A stretch of DNA of 64,000 nt, taken from positions 62,001 through 126,000 of the IMG/VR virus record IMGVR_UViG_3300026488_000011; one strand, given 5' to 3'. The notes under the pieces are model-generated. The model had not been told where the DNA came from. It searched no databases and saw only the letters and a list, made by a program, of their open reading frames with translations. Source of the stretch: a virus. The position numbers and the translations under genes were made by a program. Numbering within the stretch: position 1 is the stretch's first letter; every line of letters begins with the position of its first letter. This document shows, piece after piece, positions 41,802 through 51,192 of the stretch.

Positions 41802-42312
41802 TTATTCTCCTTTTGTTATTTGGGTTACTGGATACTTCTTCCTTATAGTCTTCATTAAACTGATCCTTGGTTTCTTTACCTTCATCTGTGTCTACAACTT
41901 TGTCTTGTTTCATTAGGACATCAACATACTCACTTCTTAAGTCTGATAATTCCTGACTATCTTGACCGTTGTTATCTTCCAGCATTTTCCTCATCTGACT
42001 TAGCATTGTTAGTTTATGATCTAGTTCTGAGGAATCCTCATCCAGTTTAAATAATGCTGCTTTTGTTGCCGCGATGTCTAGGACCTCATTTATTAAATCT
42101 AGAGCTAGTTTATTTTTCACTTCTAGCTCTTTGATTTTGATTTTCAGCTCGCGATTCTCTTTTATGTTATTTTCAATTTCATTCGTCATATTCCAGAAGT
42201 CATCTATCAATTTACTTCTGTCTCGCTTGCAGGTATCTAATTCTTGTTCTAACCTTTCTATTAACGCATTAGCTTTGTCTACTAATGATTCTAACCACGC
42301 TACTCTATCCAT
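41788..42312 (-). CDS. Coiled-coil protein, 174 aa
   Basis: AAAGGAGAGTAAA precedes the ATG. Residues 5-70 form a clear coiled coil with regular leucines (LESLVDKANALIERLEQELD; ENREL-KIKIKELEVKN). The acidic C-terminus is probably disordered (DTDEGKETKDQFNEDYKEE). No enzyme motif. An early-promoter-like motif lies about 40 nt upstream. A scaffolding or adaptor role is possible. Confidence 0.65.
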   Translation of the reverse strand: MDRVAWLESLVDKANALIERLEQELDTCKRDRSKLIDDFWNMTNEIENNIKENRELKIKIKELEVKNKLALDLINEVLDIAATKAALFKLDEDSSELDHKLTMLSQMRKMLEDNNGQDSQELSDLRSEYVDVLMKQDKVVDTDEGKETKDQFNEDYKEEVSSNPNNKRRINEYA

Positions 42313-42346
42313 TTTACTCTCCTTTTTATTTAATGTTCGCTCCTAT

Positions 42347-42358
42347 TAGTTATATATA
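42347..42358 (-). promoter_or_regulatory. Early-promoter-like motif
   Basis: Leftward TATATATAACTAATAGGAGC about 40 nt before the 174-aa gene. Confidence 0.4.
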
Positions 42359-42372
42359 AGTAAAAAAAATAG

Positions 42373-42402
42373 ATACTATCAGGATCTAGATCCTGATAGT
42401 AT
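42373..42402 (-). terminator. 30-nt palindromic terminator of the 502-aa gene
   Basis: ATACTATCAGGATCT / AGATCCTGATAGTAT, perfect palindrome directly after the TAA stop of the leftward gene, followed by CTATTTTTTTTAC. Confidence 0.85.
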
Positions 42403-43910
42403 TATAAAACTTCTATTTGTGTCATCAAAAAGTCTCCTAGGAGTTCCACTGTGGCGTAAAACGCAGCTTCACTTGGTGTAATGTTTTCACCCAGCATTTT
42501 TGTAGCATCATAACTAACAAATTTAGGATACATTGTGTTGGCTGTAAGTGTTAACATAATCTCTTTAGATGTATTTACTACATCCATCAAATCAGCTATT
42601 TGTTTATTTTCTACAATTTCAGTCACTACTTCTTTCACTATTTTTTCTCTAATATCTTCGTTCGGATAAATCTCTGACATTGCTTTACTATTCGCTAATA
42701 CACTTCTGCTTAGTATATAAATGCTCATCAGTGAGTTTCTTTCTCTCTCTTTATTTTTAACAATTAATAGTCTACCGTATTTGTTAAATATTGCTTTAAA
42801 CTCATCCTTCTTGCTTAATAAATCTTCAGCTTTTAACAATACAGATAATCGTTTTGTATCAATAGGACTTTGAGATAATTCAGATAGAGCTATTCCGTAC
42901 AATACACTATTATCGACCTTAGTTCCGTCTTCGTTTACTTTAGATAATACTGGCAATACTACAGCCACTGCGTAACCGTCCTCGCTTCTATATACATACG
43001 GTACCAGAATATTATTATTAATCATTGTTAGTAAATGTCCGTAGAGACGATTGAATCTTTTAATAGCTGCATTCATAATAGCTTCAGCCGCAGCTGCTTG
43101 TTCGGGTAAGTTAGATTTTCTTGCGTTAATGTAGATATTTCTAAGTGCAAGAATTAATAAAGCTAACATATCTAAATCAGATGCATCGGCATTATTAATC
43201 TCTTTCAATATCTCTTTAGCATCACTAGTAGATAATAAAGAATAAATGTGGTTTACCAACTCATAACTTTTAGGTATTTCGTTTAATCTATTTTTTAAAG
43301 CATTTTCTATCTCTAACTCATCCTGTTTCTCTATGCTATCGCTAAGAGACATTACGCTGTCAAACGCAAGAGGTATTCCTAATGCATCCTCTATCCTAGC
43401 ATTTGTCTCAGTGAGATAACCTCTTTCTTTTAACAACTGATATAAATAACTGTCGTCTAAGTAGAATATTTCAAAATCACTTTCAGGATCAGATGCTTCT
43501 AAGTTGCTAATACCAGCATTTACTCTCTCTACATATCTACTTAGGTCACTGTTTAATCTTCTAAAGAAGATTAGCTCTTTATAAGTTTTGTCACTAAGTC
43601 TTTTTATAATTTCATCATCTGTTAAATCAGATATTCTAGGGGTAAAGTTATTTTCGTCTATAGTATTAAAGTTTACATAATTAAGTAAACCACCTAATAC
43701 AGGTACCAATCTACCCTTACAACCAGGTTTACCACATGCTTCTTGTAACAACTGTTTCACTTTGTTTTCAACTACTACGTCTATTAGATCTTTTATGGTC
43801 TCATCAGGTAACTTAGACATGTTTTCAAATATGTCTTTTTTAAGTAAATCTTTTAACGTAAACCACTCTATCTCTTTAAGAGCAGTCTTAATTTTTCTGT
43901 TATCATACAT
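42402..43910 (-). CDS. Hypothetical helical protein, 502 aa
   Basis: AAGGAGAAATAAG precedes the ATG. Strongly alpha-helical and acidic, with a Cys pair near residue 60 (EACGKPGCKGRLVPV) and a helix-rich body (LLALLILALRNIYINA; EQAAAAEAIMNAAIKRF). It lies between the two RNA polymerase gene groups, downstream of beta. It could be a polymerase-associated subunit (phiKZ's non-virion enzyme has one non-homologous subunit) or a virion protein; nothing in the sequence decides this. Confidence 0.6.
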   Translation of the reverse strand: MYDNRKIKTALKEIEWFTLKDLLKKDIFENMSKLPDETIKDLIDVVVENKVKQLLQEACGKPGCKGRLVPVLGGLLNYVNFNTIDENNFTPRISDLTDDEIIKRLSDKTYKELIFFRRLNSDLSRYVERVNAGISNLEASDPESDFEIFYLDDSYLYQLLKERGYLTETNARIEDALGIPLAFDSVMSLSDSIEKQDELEIENALKNRLNEIPKSYELVNHIYSLLSTSDAKEILKEINNADASDLDMLALLILALRNIYINARKSNLPEQAAAAEAIMNAAIKRFNRLYGHLLTMINNNILVPYVYRSEDGYAVAVVLPVLSKVNEDGTKVDNSVLYGIALSELSQSPIDTKRLSVLLKAEDLLSKKDEFKAIFNKYGRLLIVKNKERERNSLMSIYILSRSVLANSKAMSEIYPNEDIREKIVKEVVTEIVENKQIADLMDVVNTSKEIMLTLTANTMYPKFVSYDATKMLGENITPSEAAFYATVELLGDFLMTQIEVL

Positions 43911-43956
43911 CTTATTTCTCCTTAATATCTGTTGTTATTTAATCAAACAAAAGAAA

Positions 43957-43984
43957 TCTATGACGGAATATATTCCGTCATAGA
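43957..43984 (-). terminator. 28-nt palindromic terminator of the beta gene
   Basis: TCTATGACGGAATA / TATTCCGTCATAGA, perfect palindrome just after the TGA stop of the beta gene; T-rich tract follows leftward (TTTCTTTTGTTTG). Confidence 0.85.
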
Positions 43985-46900
43985 TCATTTACTAAAATAC
44001 ATCTCAGCAACTTTTTTACTTAGATGCTCCAGTAGGCCAGCAGTGGTACCCATTAGACTAGGACTGTTTACTATCCTAGCATATATAGCTCTAGCACTAA
44101 ACAATACCTCTATCTCTTCACCGTTTTCTCCTACAATAGGATAACTGAATATATCTCCTACTGTGGTTTTTAACTGGTTAGCTATAATTGCTTTATCACC
44201 AGTACCCATATTCGATTCCACTAAGATATAGAACTTAATTTCTACCTTACCTTCATCCAGTGGCTTACCTTCTATAGAATAACTGCTATCTACTCTACCT
44301 GTGAATTTCCTATTAGTCTTAGGATCTATTAAATTCTTCTCTGTTTCTTCTACTAATTTTCTAATAGATTCAGACAGTTGTTCTTTTTCACAATTATAGA
44401 ACACCTGTATCTTAATTATCTTACCTTTTATCTTAGCTTTAGGTGTAGTCTTAACAAAACCTTGTAAAATGTCCAGAGCCTCTTCTGTAAGTTTACCATC
44501 GTCCATTATTCCAGTATTAATCATTAATAACGCTGTAGATGGCTCTACGCTATCTCCTACATTTAATACGTTTACTATTTCTTCAGTAGCATCCAGGACT
44601 ATGCTTCTGGATTTCACATATTGTATTTTAGCCTTATTTGCTAACTTGCTGCTTATAGCACAACTATCCTCATACGTTTCATTAAGCTCCATTAAAGCTG
44701 TTCTCACTGTTAAGTATGGCTTATAAGTTACCTTAGTAGGATCGAAGATATCTGGTTCGAAGAAACTACTATCGTAATAAATTACATCTCCTTCTTTTAC
44801 CTTTTGATCTTTAACCACATTAGGTTTTAAAACATGTAAGTAACTAGTATTGGATTCTTCTTTACTAGTCCAATTCGAATAAACAAAAGTTTCTTTTTTA
44901 CCGCTTTTGTATTCTACCACTATTTTATTCCTACTTACTTGTTTTACTATACCATCTTTTTTAGCGAATCCTATAAACTTTTTATCTAACCTGTAAGGAA
45001 GTACTGAATCATACCCTGTTCTAACTGGATATACAGATCCGTTTATTAATGGAAGTACATGTGAATTTTGTACGTTAATAAAGTTAAGTCTCTTTGAATC
45101 ATCGGTAGTGCTAAACGGTGCTAGAAGAGCACTGGTACTTAATACATTAGCAAAATCTATTTCCTTTAACTCACCTTTCATTCCTCTTAGGTTTTTAATC
45201 ACAGGATTCGCTGATAGATACGCTGAAATACCTACGTCACCTGAGTCCTTATGTCCTTCAGATATCACTCCTATATCATCAGGATGTAATTCTCTAGTAC
45301 CCTTACTCATGGATTCTTTTTTTCTACCTTGGAATCCTATATAGGTAACGTCTTCTCTCTCTTTTAAGTAGATTAGAGGATTTGTATCGTCTAATAAAAT
45401 ACTAGCACTATCTTCGTTTAAGAGTCTCCAGACAATATATGGATCTAAGTTCAATCTACTCCTACCAAAGAACTCTTCATTCTTTTTCTGTCTTATCGCT
45501 TCTACCATTTTGGAATACACCATCTGAGGTACTTTCTCATAGCCTCTAATCACATACCCCTTCATGCTTTGTGGATGTAGATAGAAATCATTTACTAACA
45601 TCTCATTAGCCCTCAGTAAGAGTCCTGTAAACGTAGTAGGTTCTTTCATTTGTTTCAATACGTTGGCAGTTACTGGATCGACATAGAGATCATCTAACAA
45701 TTGTATCTCTGTAATACTGTTTAAAGGTAAGCCTATGTCTTTAAAAAACGCTAACATCATTTCGCGACTGTTAAAAGTGTCTAGCGGTAGATCTTTTGTT
45801 ATCTTAGGAAAGTGATTCAAACCTTCAAACAACATGATGTGTTCTGGTTTATCCCAATACACTACCAATGTCTCAAACTTAGTTTTAAATACGGTAGCAT
45901 TCTCCGGTTTTAGATTTTTTCTACCCTCCAGAATATCATATTTTACTCCTAGCATCTTTAGTAAGTTTTCTAAGCCTAGATAATAAGACAACATAAACAC
46001 TGTCGGAATATAGTTTTTATAAATTTTAACTAAACTATACTCATTCACGAGTTTAGTTTTGTCTATCGGGACTATGTTGTAGAAGTTATCTAACTTCTTC
46101 ATAGTCTTATCATAGACATATAAGTCATTACTCTGATTTATGAATAGAGGTTTATCATTTCTACTACCACATAAAACATACTTACCGTTTTCTTCTAATT
46201 TTTCTAATTCGATACCTAATTTGTCTGCGAATAAGTCCCTATTAGGATAATCAAAATCAAACAACATATCCTTATACACGTATGATTTAATAAATCTCAT
46301 ATGCAGAGAATAGACTTCTGGTAGTATGACATCAGGTACGTGTACTTCTCCTAACACTAAGTTTTTTATCTTACCAGATTCTTGTAACTTTAATAATTGC
46401 TTTTTTAGACTATATCCTGCGTTTAATTTCATGTATGGGGCTTTATCTATAAACAGTTTGCCATATGCACTACTTAATGCTACTCTATTATAAGCGATCT
46501 TTTTTATTGGCAAGTCGGATCTTTGTTTTCTAAGCACATAACCGTTACCGGACATTTTATACTGTCCGTCTTCATCTATCTTAGGAATTTTAAACTTTAC
46601 CTTATGAGTACCTTTGTTTATATCCGTGAATACAATCTCATATTCTTCATAATCTCCTAAGATGTTTCCGTTTTCTACTCTATTAAGTTCTTTTATTACC
46701 ATCCCTCCTCTCTGAAGAGAGAATATTGTACGAGCTATATCTTTCTTAAGTACCTCTCTTATGTACTTTCTGTCGAAAGCTCCTATTGTATCCTCCAATG
46801 CTTTTTTATCAGGCATTATCTTTACATCAGGTAGTTTTTTATCTTTTTCAGTTATTTCTACTTCTTTATCAGATATAGTTAAGTAATCTTTTAACGGTTT

Positions 46901-48199
46901 TCCATCTCCGAATACATCTGATTCCAACACTTCCTCGATACTTCTCAATAACTTAGTTTTCTTTTTCTCTACTCCGTTGATTTCGGTCAAATGCTCAATT
47001 GTTCTTATTGTATCTTTTACTACATCATCATCAGACTTTATTATTTCCTCAATGTCGTTATATTTTGGTTTAGTCTTACTTAATCCGGTTATCTCATCTT
47101 CTTCTGGTTCCATTTTTATAATGTCTTCTATGTCTATTGTATCATCTTCTGTTTCTACTACTTGCTCATCTATTTCGTCTACTACTATGCTGGTGTTTGA
47201 ATCTATTACACCTTTCTTCTTTGTTTTACTAATAGGTAAAATATCTTCAACTGTTTCTTTGTATGTACCTTTTTCTATTTCGTTTTCCTTAAATCCAGGA
47301 AGTAAGTATTCACTATGCAATGTAAAATGTAATAACTTAAAAAGTTTATCGGGATCGTATTTAGTACTATTCTCTAATGTATCATAATCTTTATCGAACT
47401 TTAATAGCTCTGCTAGGTTAACCACTAATCCTTTCTCGTCTAGAACAAAAACAAAGTTTATCTTAGATAGATCCTTCAGCTTTTCTACTTTCTGTAAAGG
47501 TGTCTTTTCTTTTAATTCTTTATATAGGACTCTGAATGTATCCAATAAAGACAATCTTTTAAAATCGAAAAACGTCTTTATAAGCTGTAGATCATACTCA
47601 GTTTTATCTAAATATTTTTTTATCAGTTGTCTACCATAGAAGACTTCTGGTAACTCTAAGATAACGAAATGATGTGGTCCTAATCCTGTACCAAAATCAA
47701 TTCTATTAAGTTTTAGAATTCTGTCTATAATAGTCCTGCTAGTCACTCTGTATTTTTCATACTCATGTTTAGGATGGTTTTTCCATCTGTATATGGTGTC
47801 CAAAACTGAGTAGTTTATTATTAAATCCCTATCTTTTAATATCTTAGGATTCTTCTCTAAAGCATTATAGACTTTCTTACTTAACTCAGTCTTAAAGTCT
47901 GGATAGTCCTTATTGAACTTACTGGCGAAACTAGATTCGTTAATTACTGACTTAGTCACCTTTTCAGGTTTATCGGAATATTCCAATACATTAACCACGA
48001 TACCCTTACTTATGTTTCTGAAATAAGGTAAAGTCCTGTTAGGATACAAAGTGTTGTTTTCTTTATAGAAATGAAGTATTGTTCCCTGAGGAAATACTAT
48101 ATCGCTTAAATTCAAAACTTTAGGATATATAAAATCATTAGCCTTTCTCAATCCTAGTTTTTTGTACCATAATCTATATTTTTTTTTCCTAGTACTCAT
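43985..48199 (-). CDS. RNA polymerase beta subunit, full-length fused form
   Basis: AAGGAGTAAAGC precedes the ATG; 1404 aa. The C-terminus has the beta catalytic lysines: GDKAIIANQLK gives K1336 and K1344, spaced by 8 exactly as K1065 and K1073 of E. coli beta. Upstream motifs follow beta in order: HPDDIGVISEGHKDSGDVG (fork region), ALLAPFSTTDDSKRLNF, PVRTGYDSVLPYRLDKKFIG, and VRTALMELNETYEDSCAISS (NGYNFEDS-type). The N-terminal 500 residues are a phage-type lobe with a long acidic linker (about 330-400). In phiKZ this subunit is split in two, but here one frame covers it. It lies next to the beta' part at 48278, so one complete polymerase half is clustered here. Whether it is virion-borne cannot be decided. 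Confidence 0.85.
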   Translation of the reverse strand: MSTRKKKYRLWYKKLGLRKANDFIYPKVLNLSDIVFPQGTILHFYKENNTLYPNRTLPYFRNISKGIVVNVLEYSDKPEKVTKSVINESSFASKFNKDYPDFKTELSKKVYNALEKNPKILKDRDLIINYSVLDTIYRWKNHPKHEYEKYRVTSRTIIDRILKLNRIDFGTGLGPHHFVILELPEVFYGRQLIKKYLDKTEYDLQLIKTFFDFKRLSLLDTFRVLYKELKEKTPLQKVEKLKDLSKINFVFVLDEKGLVVNLAELLKFDKDYDTLENSTKYDPDKLFKLLHFTLHSEYLLPGFKENEIEKGTYKETVEDILPISKTKKKGVIDSNTSIVVDEIDEQVVETEDDTIDIEDIIKMEPEEDEITGLSKTKPKYNDIEEIIKSDDDVVKDTIRTIEHLTEINGVEKKKTKLLRSIEEVLESDVFGDGKPLKDYLTISDKEVEITEKDKKLPDVKIMPDKKALEDTIGAFDRKYIREVLKKDIARTIFSLQRGGMVIKELNRVENGNILGDYEEYEIVFTDINKGTHKVKFKIPKIDEDGQYKMSGNGYVLRKQRSDLPIKKIAYNRVALSSAYGKLFIDKAPYMKLNAGYSLKKQLLKLQESGKIKNLVLGEVHVPDVILPEVYSLHMRFIKSYVYKDMLFDFDYPNRDLFADKLGIELEKLEENGKYVLCGSRNDKPLFINQSNDLYVYDKTMKKLDNFYNIVPIDKTKLVNEYSLVKIYKNYIPTVFMLSYYLGLENLLKMLGVKYDILEGRKNLKPENATVFKTKFETLVVYWDKPEHIMLFEGLNHFPKITKDLPLDTFNSREMMLAFFKDIGLPLNSITEIQLLDDLYVDPVTANVLKQMKEPTTFTGLLLRANEMLVNDFYLHPQSMKGYVIRGYEKVPQMVYSKMVEAIRQKKNEEFFGRSRLNLDPYIVWRLLNEDSASILLDDTNPLIYLKEREDVTYIGFQGRKKESMSKGTRELHPDDIGVISEGHKDSGDVGISAYLSANPVIKNLRGMKGELKEIDFANVLSTSALLAPFSTTDDSKRLNFINVQNSHVLPLINGSVYPVRTGYDSVLPYRLDKKFIGFAKKDGIVKQVSRNKIVVEYKSGKKETFVYSNWTSKEESNTSYLHVLKPNVVKDQKVKEGDVIYYDSSFFEPDIFDPTKVTYKPYLTVRTALMELNETYEDSCAISSKLANKAKIQYVKSRSIVLDATEEIVNVLNVGDSVEPSTALLMINTGIMDDGKLTEEALDILQGFVKTTPKAKIKGKIIKIQVFYNCEKEQLSESIRKLVEETEKNLIDPKTNRKFTGRVDSSYSIEGKPLDEGKVEIKFYILVESNMGTGDKAIIANQLKTTVGDIFSYPIVGENGEEIEVLFSARAIYARIVNSPSLMGTTAGLLEHLSKKVAEMYFSK

Positions 48200-48259
48200 G
48201 CTTTACTCCTTAATACGTTAATTTCAATTCAACGACCTATTAAAAAAGAAAACTAATCA

Positions 48260-48285
48260 CAGAGTAGATAACTACATCTACTCTG
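48260..48285 (-). terminator. Terminator between beta' and beta genes
   Basis: CAGAGTAGAT / ATCTACTCTG with a 6-nt loop; contains the TAG stop (48278-48280) of the beta' gene; followed by TGATTAGTTTTCTTTTTT leftward. Confidence 0.8.
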
Positions 48286-49903
48286 TAAACATCTTTAATG
48301 CTAAATCGGAAATATCGTTACTATTGGAATAAACTAATTTTCCAGTTGGGTCTAGGTAAAATTTAGTACTATTAAGAAACTCCATTAACTCTTTCCTGGA
48401 TTCATCTTCATATACGATTGTAGCCGACATTTTATCACCATCAAAGTCAGCTCCTAGTCTCCCTAGGAAAGCTACGTTAGGGGAAAGAGACAAGAAAGGT
48501 TTACTATCAAATCTAGGATACTCGTAAAGTTTAATAGGTTGTGGTTGATGCAATCCTTTATAGAGGACTTCTCTACCTTCTATAGTAGTTTTTAGATAAA
48601 ACTTGGTAGGATATACCGAACCCAATCCTGTAATAGGATATCTTGTTACGAAACCTGGGTAATTATCAGCAATATCAAAAATGCTAAGATATACTAACTC
48701 CATATATGTCATAGGTCTAATATACTTCTTATCATAACCTACAGGCATTAATCTAACATCGTCAATTATCTCTACTACATTTCCATCGTCATAAACCAGG
48801 AACATATACTTACCGTCTACTACAATAGGAGCCTTTTGTATATCTTCCTGTATTAATTTGTTAATGGATTTCTCTAACCCATCGTCTGTTACCCATTGGG
48901 ATCTAGTCTTGTTACTGACCTCCACTAATTCTTTTTCAAACGTCTTAGGATTATAGAGATATGCGTTATTGCTCTCTGGATCAAATACGTTGTTCAGAAA
49001 TTTAGTTCTTATGTGGTAAATAGCTATAGGAGTAATACCTTTAGTAAACTGATATAACCCTATTACTGTTTGATCAAATCTGGGTCTATTAGGCTGGTGA
49101 TTGACTTTAATCTTTATAGGTATAGCTGTAATTACGTTTCTGGTACCGTACATTACTGTACGCTTTACCCACTTGCCTTGTATAAATCCTTCTTTACCGG
49201 ATAGTATATTTTCTATATACTCGTAAATCTCTGTTACTTTCTTTTCTAGTCTGGCTTTAATAGGATCTATGAATTTAGAACCTAATGCTTCCGAACCAAA
49301 TTTCTTCGCTGTGTTGGAGATAGTTAATAAATCTCTATATAGATTATTTATTTCATCTTCCAATACCTTTCCATTAGGGAGGACTTGTCTGTCCCTCATA
49401 CCTGCTGGTAATACTAACCATTTATCTACTAATACATCTTTTGCTTTATACTTCTTGATAAATTCAATTCTTTTCTTTCTTATTTCTGAATTAGTTTCTC
49501 TAAATTTTATCTCGTCAAAATGTTTTATAAAAAAAGAAAAACCTGTTTCTCCATCTGCCTTTGTAGCTGGTTTAAAATTCTTCTCTTCATCATCCCAGAT
49601 AGCATATTTAGTACCCTCTATAATTCCCTTATACAAGCTCTCTAATTTACATAAATGTCTGTAAACCAATGGATGTATTATATCCGTACCTAAAGAGATA
49701 TATCCAAATCTTTCTAGTCTTTCTTTGGATCCTACTGGTCCAAATATCTCAGTAGAGAATAAACCATCCTTATGGAAGACAGTAGAGTTTTGCTCATATA
49801 CGTCTTTAGTTTTTACTTCTCCTAACCTTTTTACTATATCGGTAGTCAGGATTAAAATTTCTATATTAAATGGTATTTTTGGTCTAAATACGTTTTCAGA
49901 CAT
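48278..49903 (-). CDS. RNA polymerase beta' N-terminal subunit, intact
   Basis: AAAGGAGAAACA precedes the ATG; 541 aa. The catalytic loop is GADFDGDKM with Mg-binding D486, D488 and D490. The start of beta' is also clear (DGLFSTEIFGPV), but the zinc-binding domain that normally follows it is absent: FGPV runs straight into ERFGYISLGTDIIHPLV, the RERMGHIELASPV part. Other conserved parts are YGTRNVITAIPIK, HQPNRPRFDQT and LSPNVAFLGR. It ends about 50 residues after the motif, the usual split of phiKZ-type beta'. The C-terminal half must be encoded elsewhere in the genome. It pairs in place with beta, transcribed in the same direction. Confidence 0.85.
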   Translation of the reverse strand: MSENVFRPKIPFNIEILILTTDIVKRLGEVKTKDVYEQNSTVFHKDGLFSTEIFGPVGSKERLERFGYISLGTDIIHPLVYRHLCKLESLYKGIIEGTKYAIWDDEEKNFKPATKADGETGFSFFIKHFDEIKFRETNSEIRKKRIEFIKKYKAKDVLVDKWLVLPAGMRDRQVLPNGKVLEDEINNLYRDLLTISNTAKKFGSEALGSKFIDPIKARLEKKVTEIYEYIENILSGKEGFIQGKWVKRTVMYGTRNVITAIPIKIKVNHQPNRPRFDQTVIGLYQFTKGITPIAIYHIRTKFLNNVFDPESNNAYLYNPKTFEKELVEVSNKTRSQWVTDDGLEKSINKLIQEDIQKAPIVVDGKYMFLVYDDGNVVEIIDDVRLMPVGYDKKYIRPMTYMELVYLSIFDIADNYPGFVTRYPITGLGSVYPTKFYLKTTIEGREVLYKGLHQPQPIKLYEYPRFDSKPFLSLSPNVAFLGRLGADFDGDKMSATIVYEDESRKELMEFLNSTKFYLDPTGKLVYSNSNDISDLALKMFTE

Positions 49904-49970
49904 TGTTTCTCCTTTATGTCATTTGCTCACTAGAACATAATGGAATCTAGATAAAAAAAGAAATAATTCT

Positions 49971-49992
49971 GTCTAGGAATTGTTTCCTAGAC
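49971..49992 (-). terminator. Terminator of the 68-aa gene
   Basis: GTCTAGGAA / TTCCTAGAC with a 4-nt loop; the TAG stop (49973-49975) is in the stem. Leftward AATTATTTCTTTTTTTATC follows. Confidence 0.8.
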
Positions 49993-50179
49993 ATACAGTT
50001 TTAATTTCTTTGCATACAGATTTAAGCTCATCTAGGTCTACGTTTAATTCCTCAGATGCTCTTCTAATATTACCAAATACAACACCTTGTGCTTTTACAG
50101 CGCAGTTGTCTGTTACTGGATTATAGACCAGTAATAATTTTATCCCTGATAGTTCTGTATATCTCATACATCTAGACAT
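49973..50179 (-). CDS. Hypothetical protein, 68 aa
   Basis: AAAGGAGTAATC precedes the ATG. Small alpha/beta protein with four Cys (MSRCMRYTELSGIKLLLVYN ... LKSVCKEIKTVCLG) and an AKAQGVVFGNIRRAS-like turn. No family recognised. Early-promoter-like motif upstream at 50218. Confidence 0.65.
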   Translation of the reverse strand: MSRCMRYTELSGIKLLLVYNPVTDNCAVKAQGVVFGNIRRASEELNVDLDELKSVCKEIKTVCLGNNS

Positions 50180-50217
50180 GATTACTCCTTTACACTAATT
50201 GTTATTGTTCGTCTACT

Positions 50218-50230
50218 AAATAATATACTC
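50218..50230 (-). promoter_or_regulatory. Early-promoter-like motif
   Basis: Leftward GAGTATATTATTTAGTAGACG about 40 nt before the 68-aa gene. Confidence 0.45.
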
Positions 50231-50510
50231 ATAAACTTTTTTAGAATAGGAATATAATGATACCCCTCTGAGGGAGAGGGGTAGGAATCGCGAAACGAAT
50301 GAACGAAGTGAATGAGTGAGATGATTCCTGGGGAGAGGGAGCATACCATATAGTACTGCTGTGTGAGTATGTGAGCTAATACCCTGAGGAAATGAGTGAG
50401 GTAGGATAAGACCAAGCGAACATACGAACGCTACCGGCTAAGCAGACCCTATAAGCAATAGCTATAGGGGAGAGGGCTACGCCCTCTCCTTATATATAAA
50501 TATAAAAATA
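50231..50510. ncRNA. GC-rich structured non-coding stretch
   Basis: In an AT-rich genome this 280-nt stretch is unusually G/C-rich and full of stems: CCCCTC/GAGGGG (about 50264-50283), GGAATC/GATTCC around a purine-rich GAACGAAGTGAATGAGTGAG loop, CATAC/GTATG, CCTATA/TATAGG and GGAGAGGGC/GCCCTCTCC (50469-50489). Short reading frames in it lack ribosome sites. A structured RNA or the remnant of a mobile element (for example a decayed intron) would fit. Strand and family are undecided. Confidence 0.45.
50469..50489. terminator. GC-rich hairpin in the non-coding stretch
   Basis: GGAGAGGGC / GCCCTCTCC with a TAC-type loop, followed rightward by TTATATATAAATAT. It closes the GC-rich stretch on its right side. 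Confidence 0.45.
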
Positions 50511-50583
50511 CTTATCAAGATATAAAATAAAAAAATAATTAATGAGAATAGCTATGTGTTAAACTACTCCTATAGCAATAAAG

Positions 50584-51096
50584 CTATAGGGTAGCTAAAT
50601 CATTTACTATCTTAGATGCTGTTGAGTATACGTCTAAAGTATTGAAATGTTTGATTAAGTCATTGACAGTAGTTATTGTACAGTTTTTTAATTTATCGTA
50701 TGTAGTAGGGGCAATGATGTTTTTAGAAAAGTATTCATCTGCTCTACGTTTAGCTTCTGGAGTAATTAGAGTATTAGGAGAGCCTAGGAGATGTTTTTTA
50801 ATTATCTGTATTACTGGATTTTTTAGTTTATTATCTACGGTAAAATGGTTTCTGTCTAGAGTGACATAAGTAAGCATAGTAGATGGTGTTAAATCAAATG
50901 TAGTTATTAACTCTCTGAGTTTATTAATGGGTAGAGAATCGTCGTAATAGAGGATGTTTATGTTAGTAATGATTTCTGCCCTTGTATAGGGTGTGAGTTC
51001 ATCTTGGTTTGTGATACGGAGTTCACAACTTACCGATTGAGGGAATTTGTGATTGTTGGTCTTGTCAAAGTGTAATTTACTTAATAGGATTCTCAT
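50584..51096 (-). CDS. Hypothetical protein, 170 aa
   Basis: The frame is open to 51123, but AAAGGAGGTAAAA lies before ATG 51096 (MRILLSKLHF), taken as the start. Mixed alpha/beta, basic, with strand segments near the N-terminus (CELRITNQDELTPYTRAEII) and a helical C-terminal half. No family recognised. A promoter-like motif lies about 35 nt upstream, and a CTATAGC..GCTATAG hairpin surrounds the 3' end. Confidence 0.65.
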   Translation of the reverse strand: MRILLSKLHFDKTNNHKFPQSVSCELRITNQDELTPYTRAEIITNINILYYDDSLPINKLRELITTFDLTPSTMLTYVTLDRNHFTVDNKLKNPVIQIIKKHLLGSPNTLITPEAKRRADEYFSKNIIAPTTYDKLKNCTITTVNDLIKHFNTLDVYSTASKIVNDLATL

Positions 51097-51126
51097 TTTT
51101 ACCTCCTTTGATTTTTTATCCAAGTA

Positions 51127-51137
51127 AGTAATGTATA
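51127..51137 (-). promoter_or_regulatory. Early-promoter-like motif
   Basis: Leftward TATACATTACTTACTTGG about 30-40 nt before ATG 51096. Confidence 0.4.
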
Positions 51138-51192
51138 GTTAGAAGTTGTTAGATGATTGGGTGAGCGAGTAGATATAATATATAAGGAGAAC

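Noticed and set aside
42402-43910. 502-aa helical protein as the missing beta' C-terminal half
   Set aside because: No beta' C-terminal motifs (bridge helix or trigger loop) could be seen; composition is uniformly helical and acidic.
50182-50415. 77-aa leftward reading frame over the GC-rich stretch
   Set aside because: No ribosome site, odd composition, and it overlaps dense inverted repeats; a structured RNA is a better explanation.
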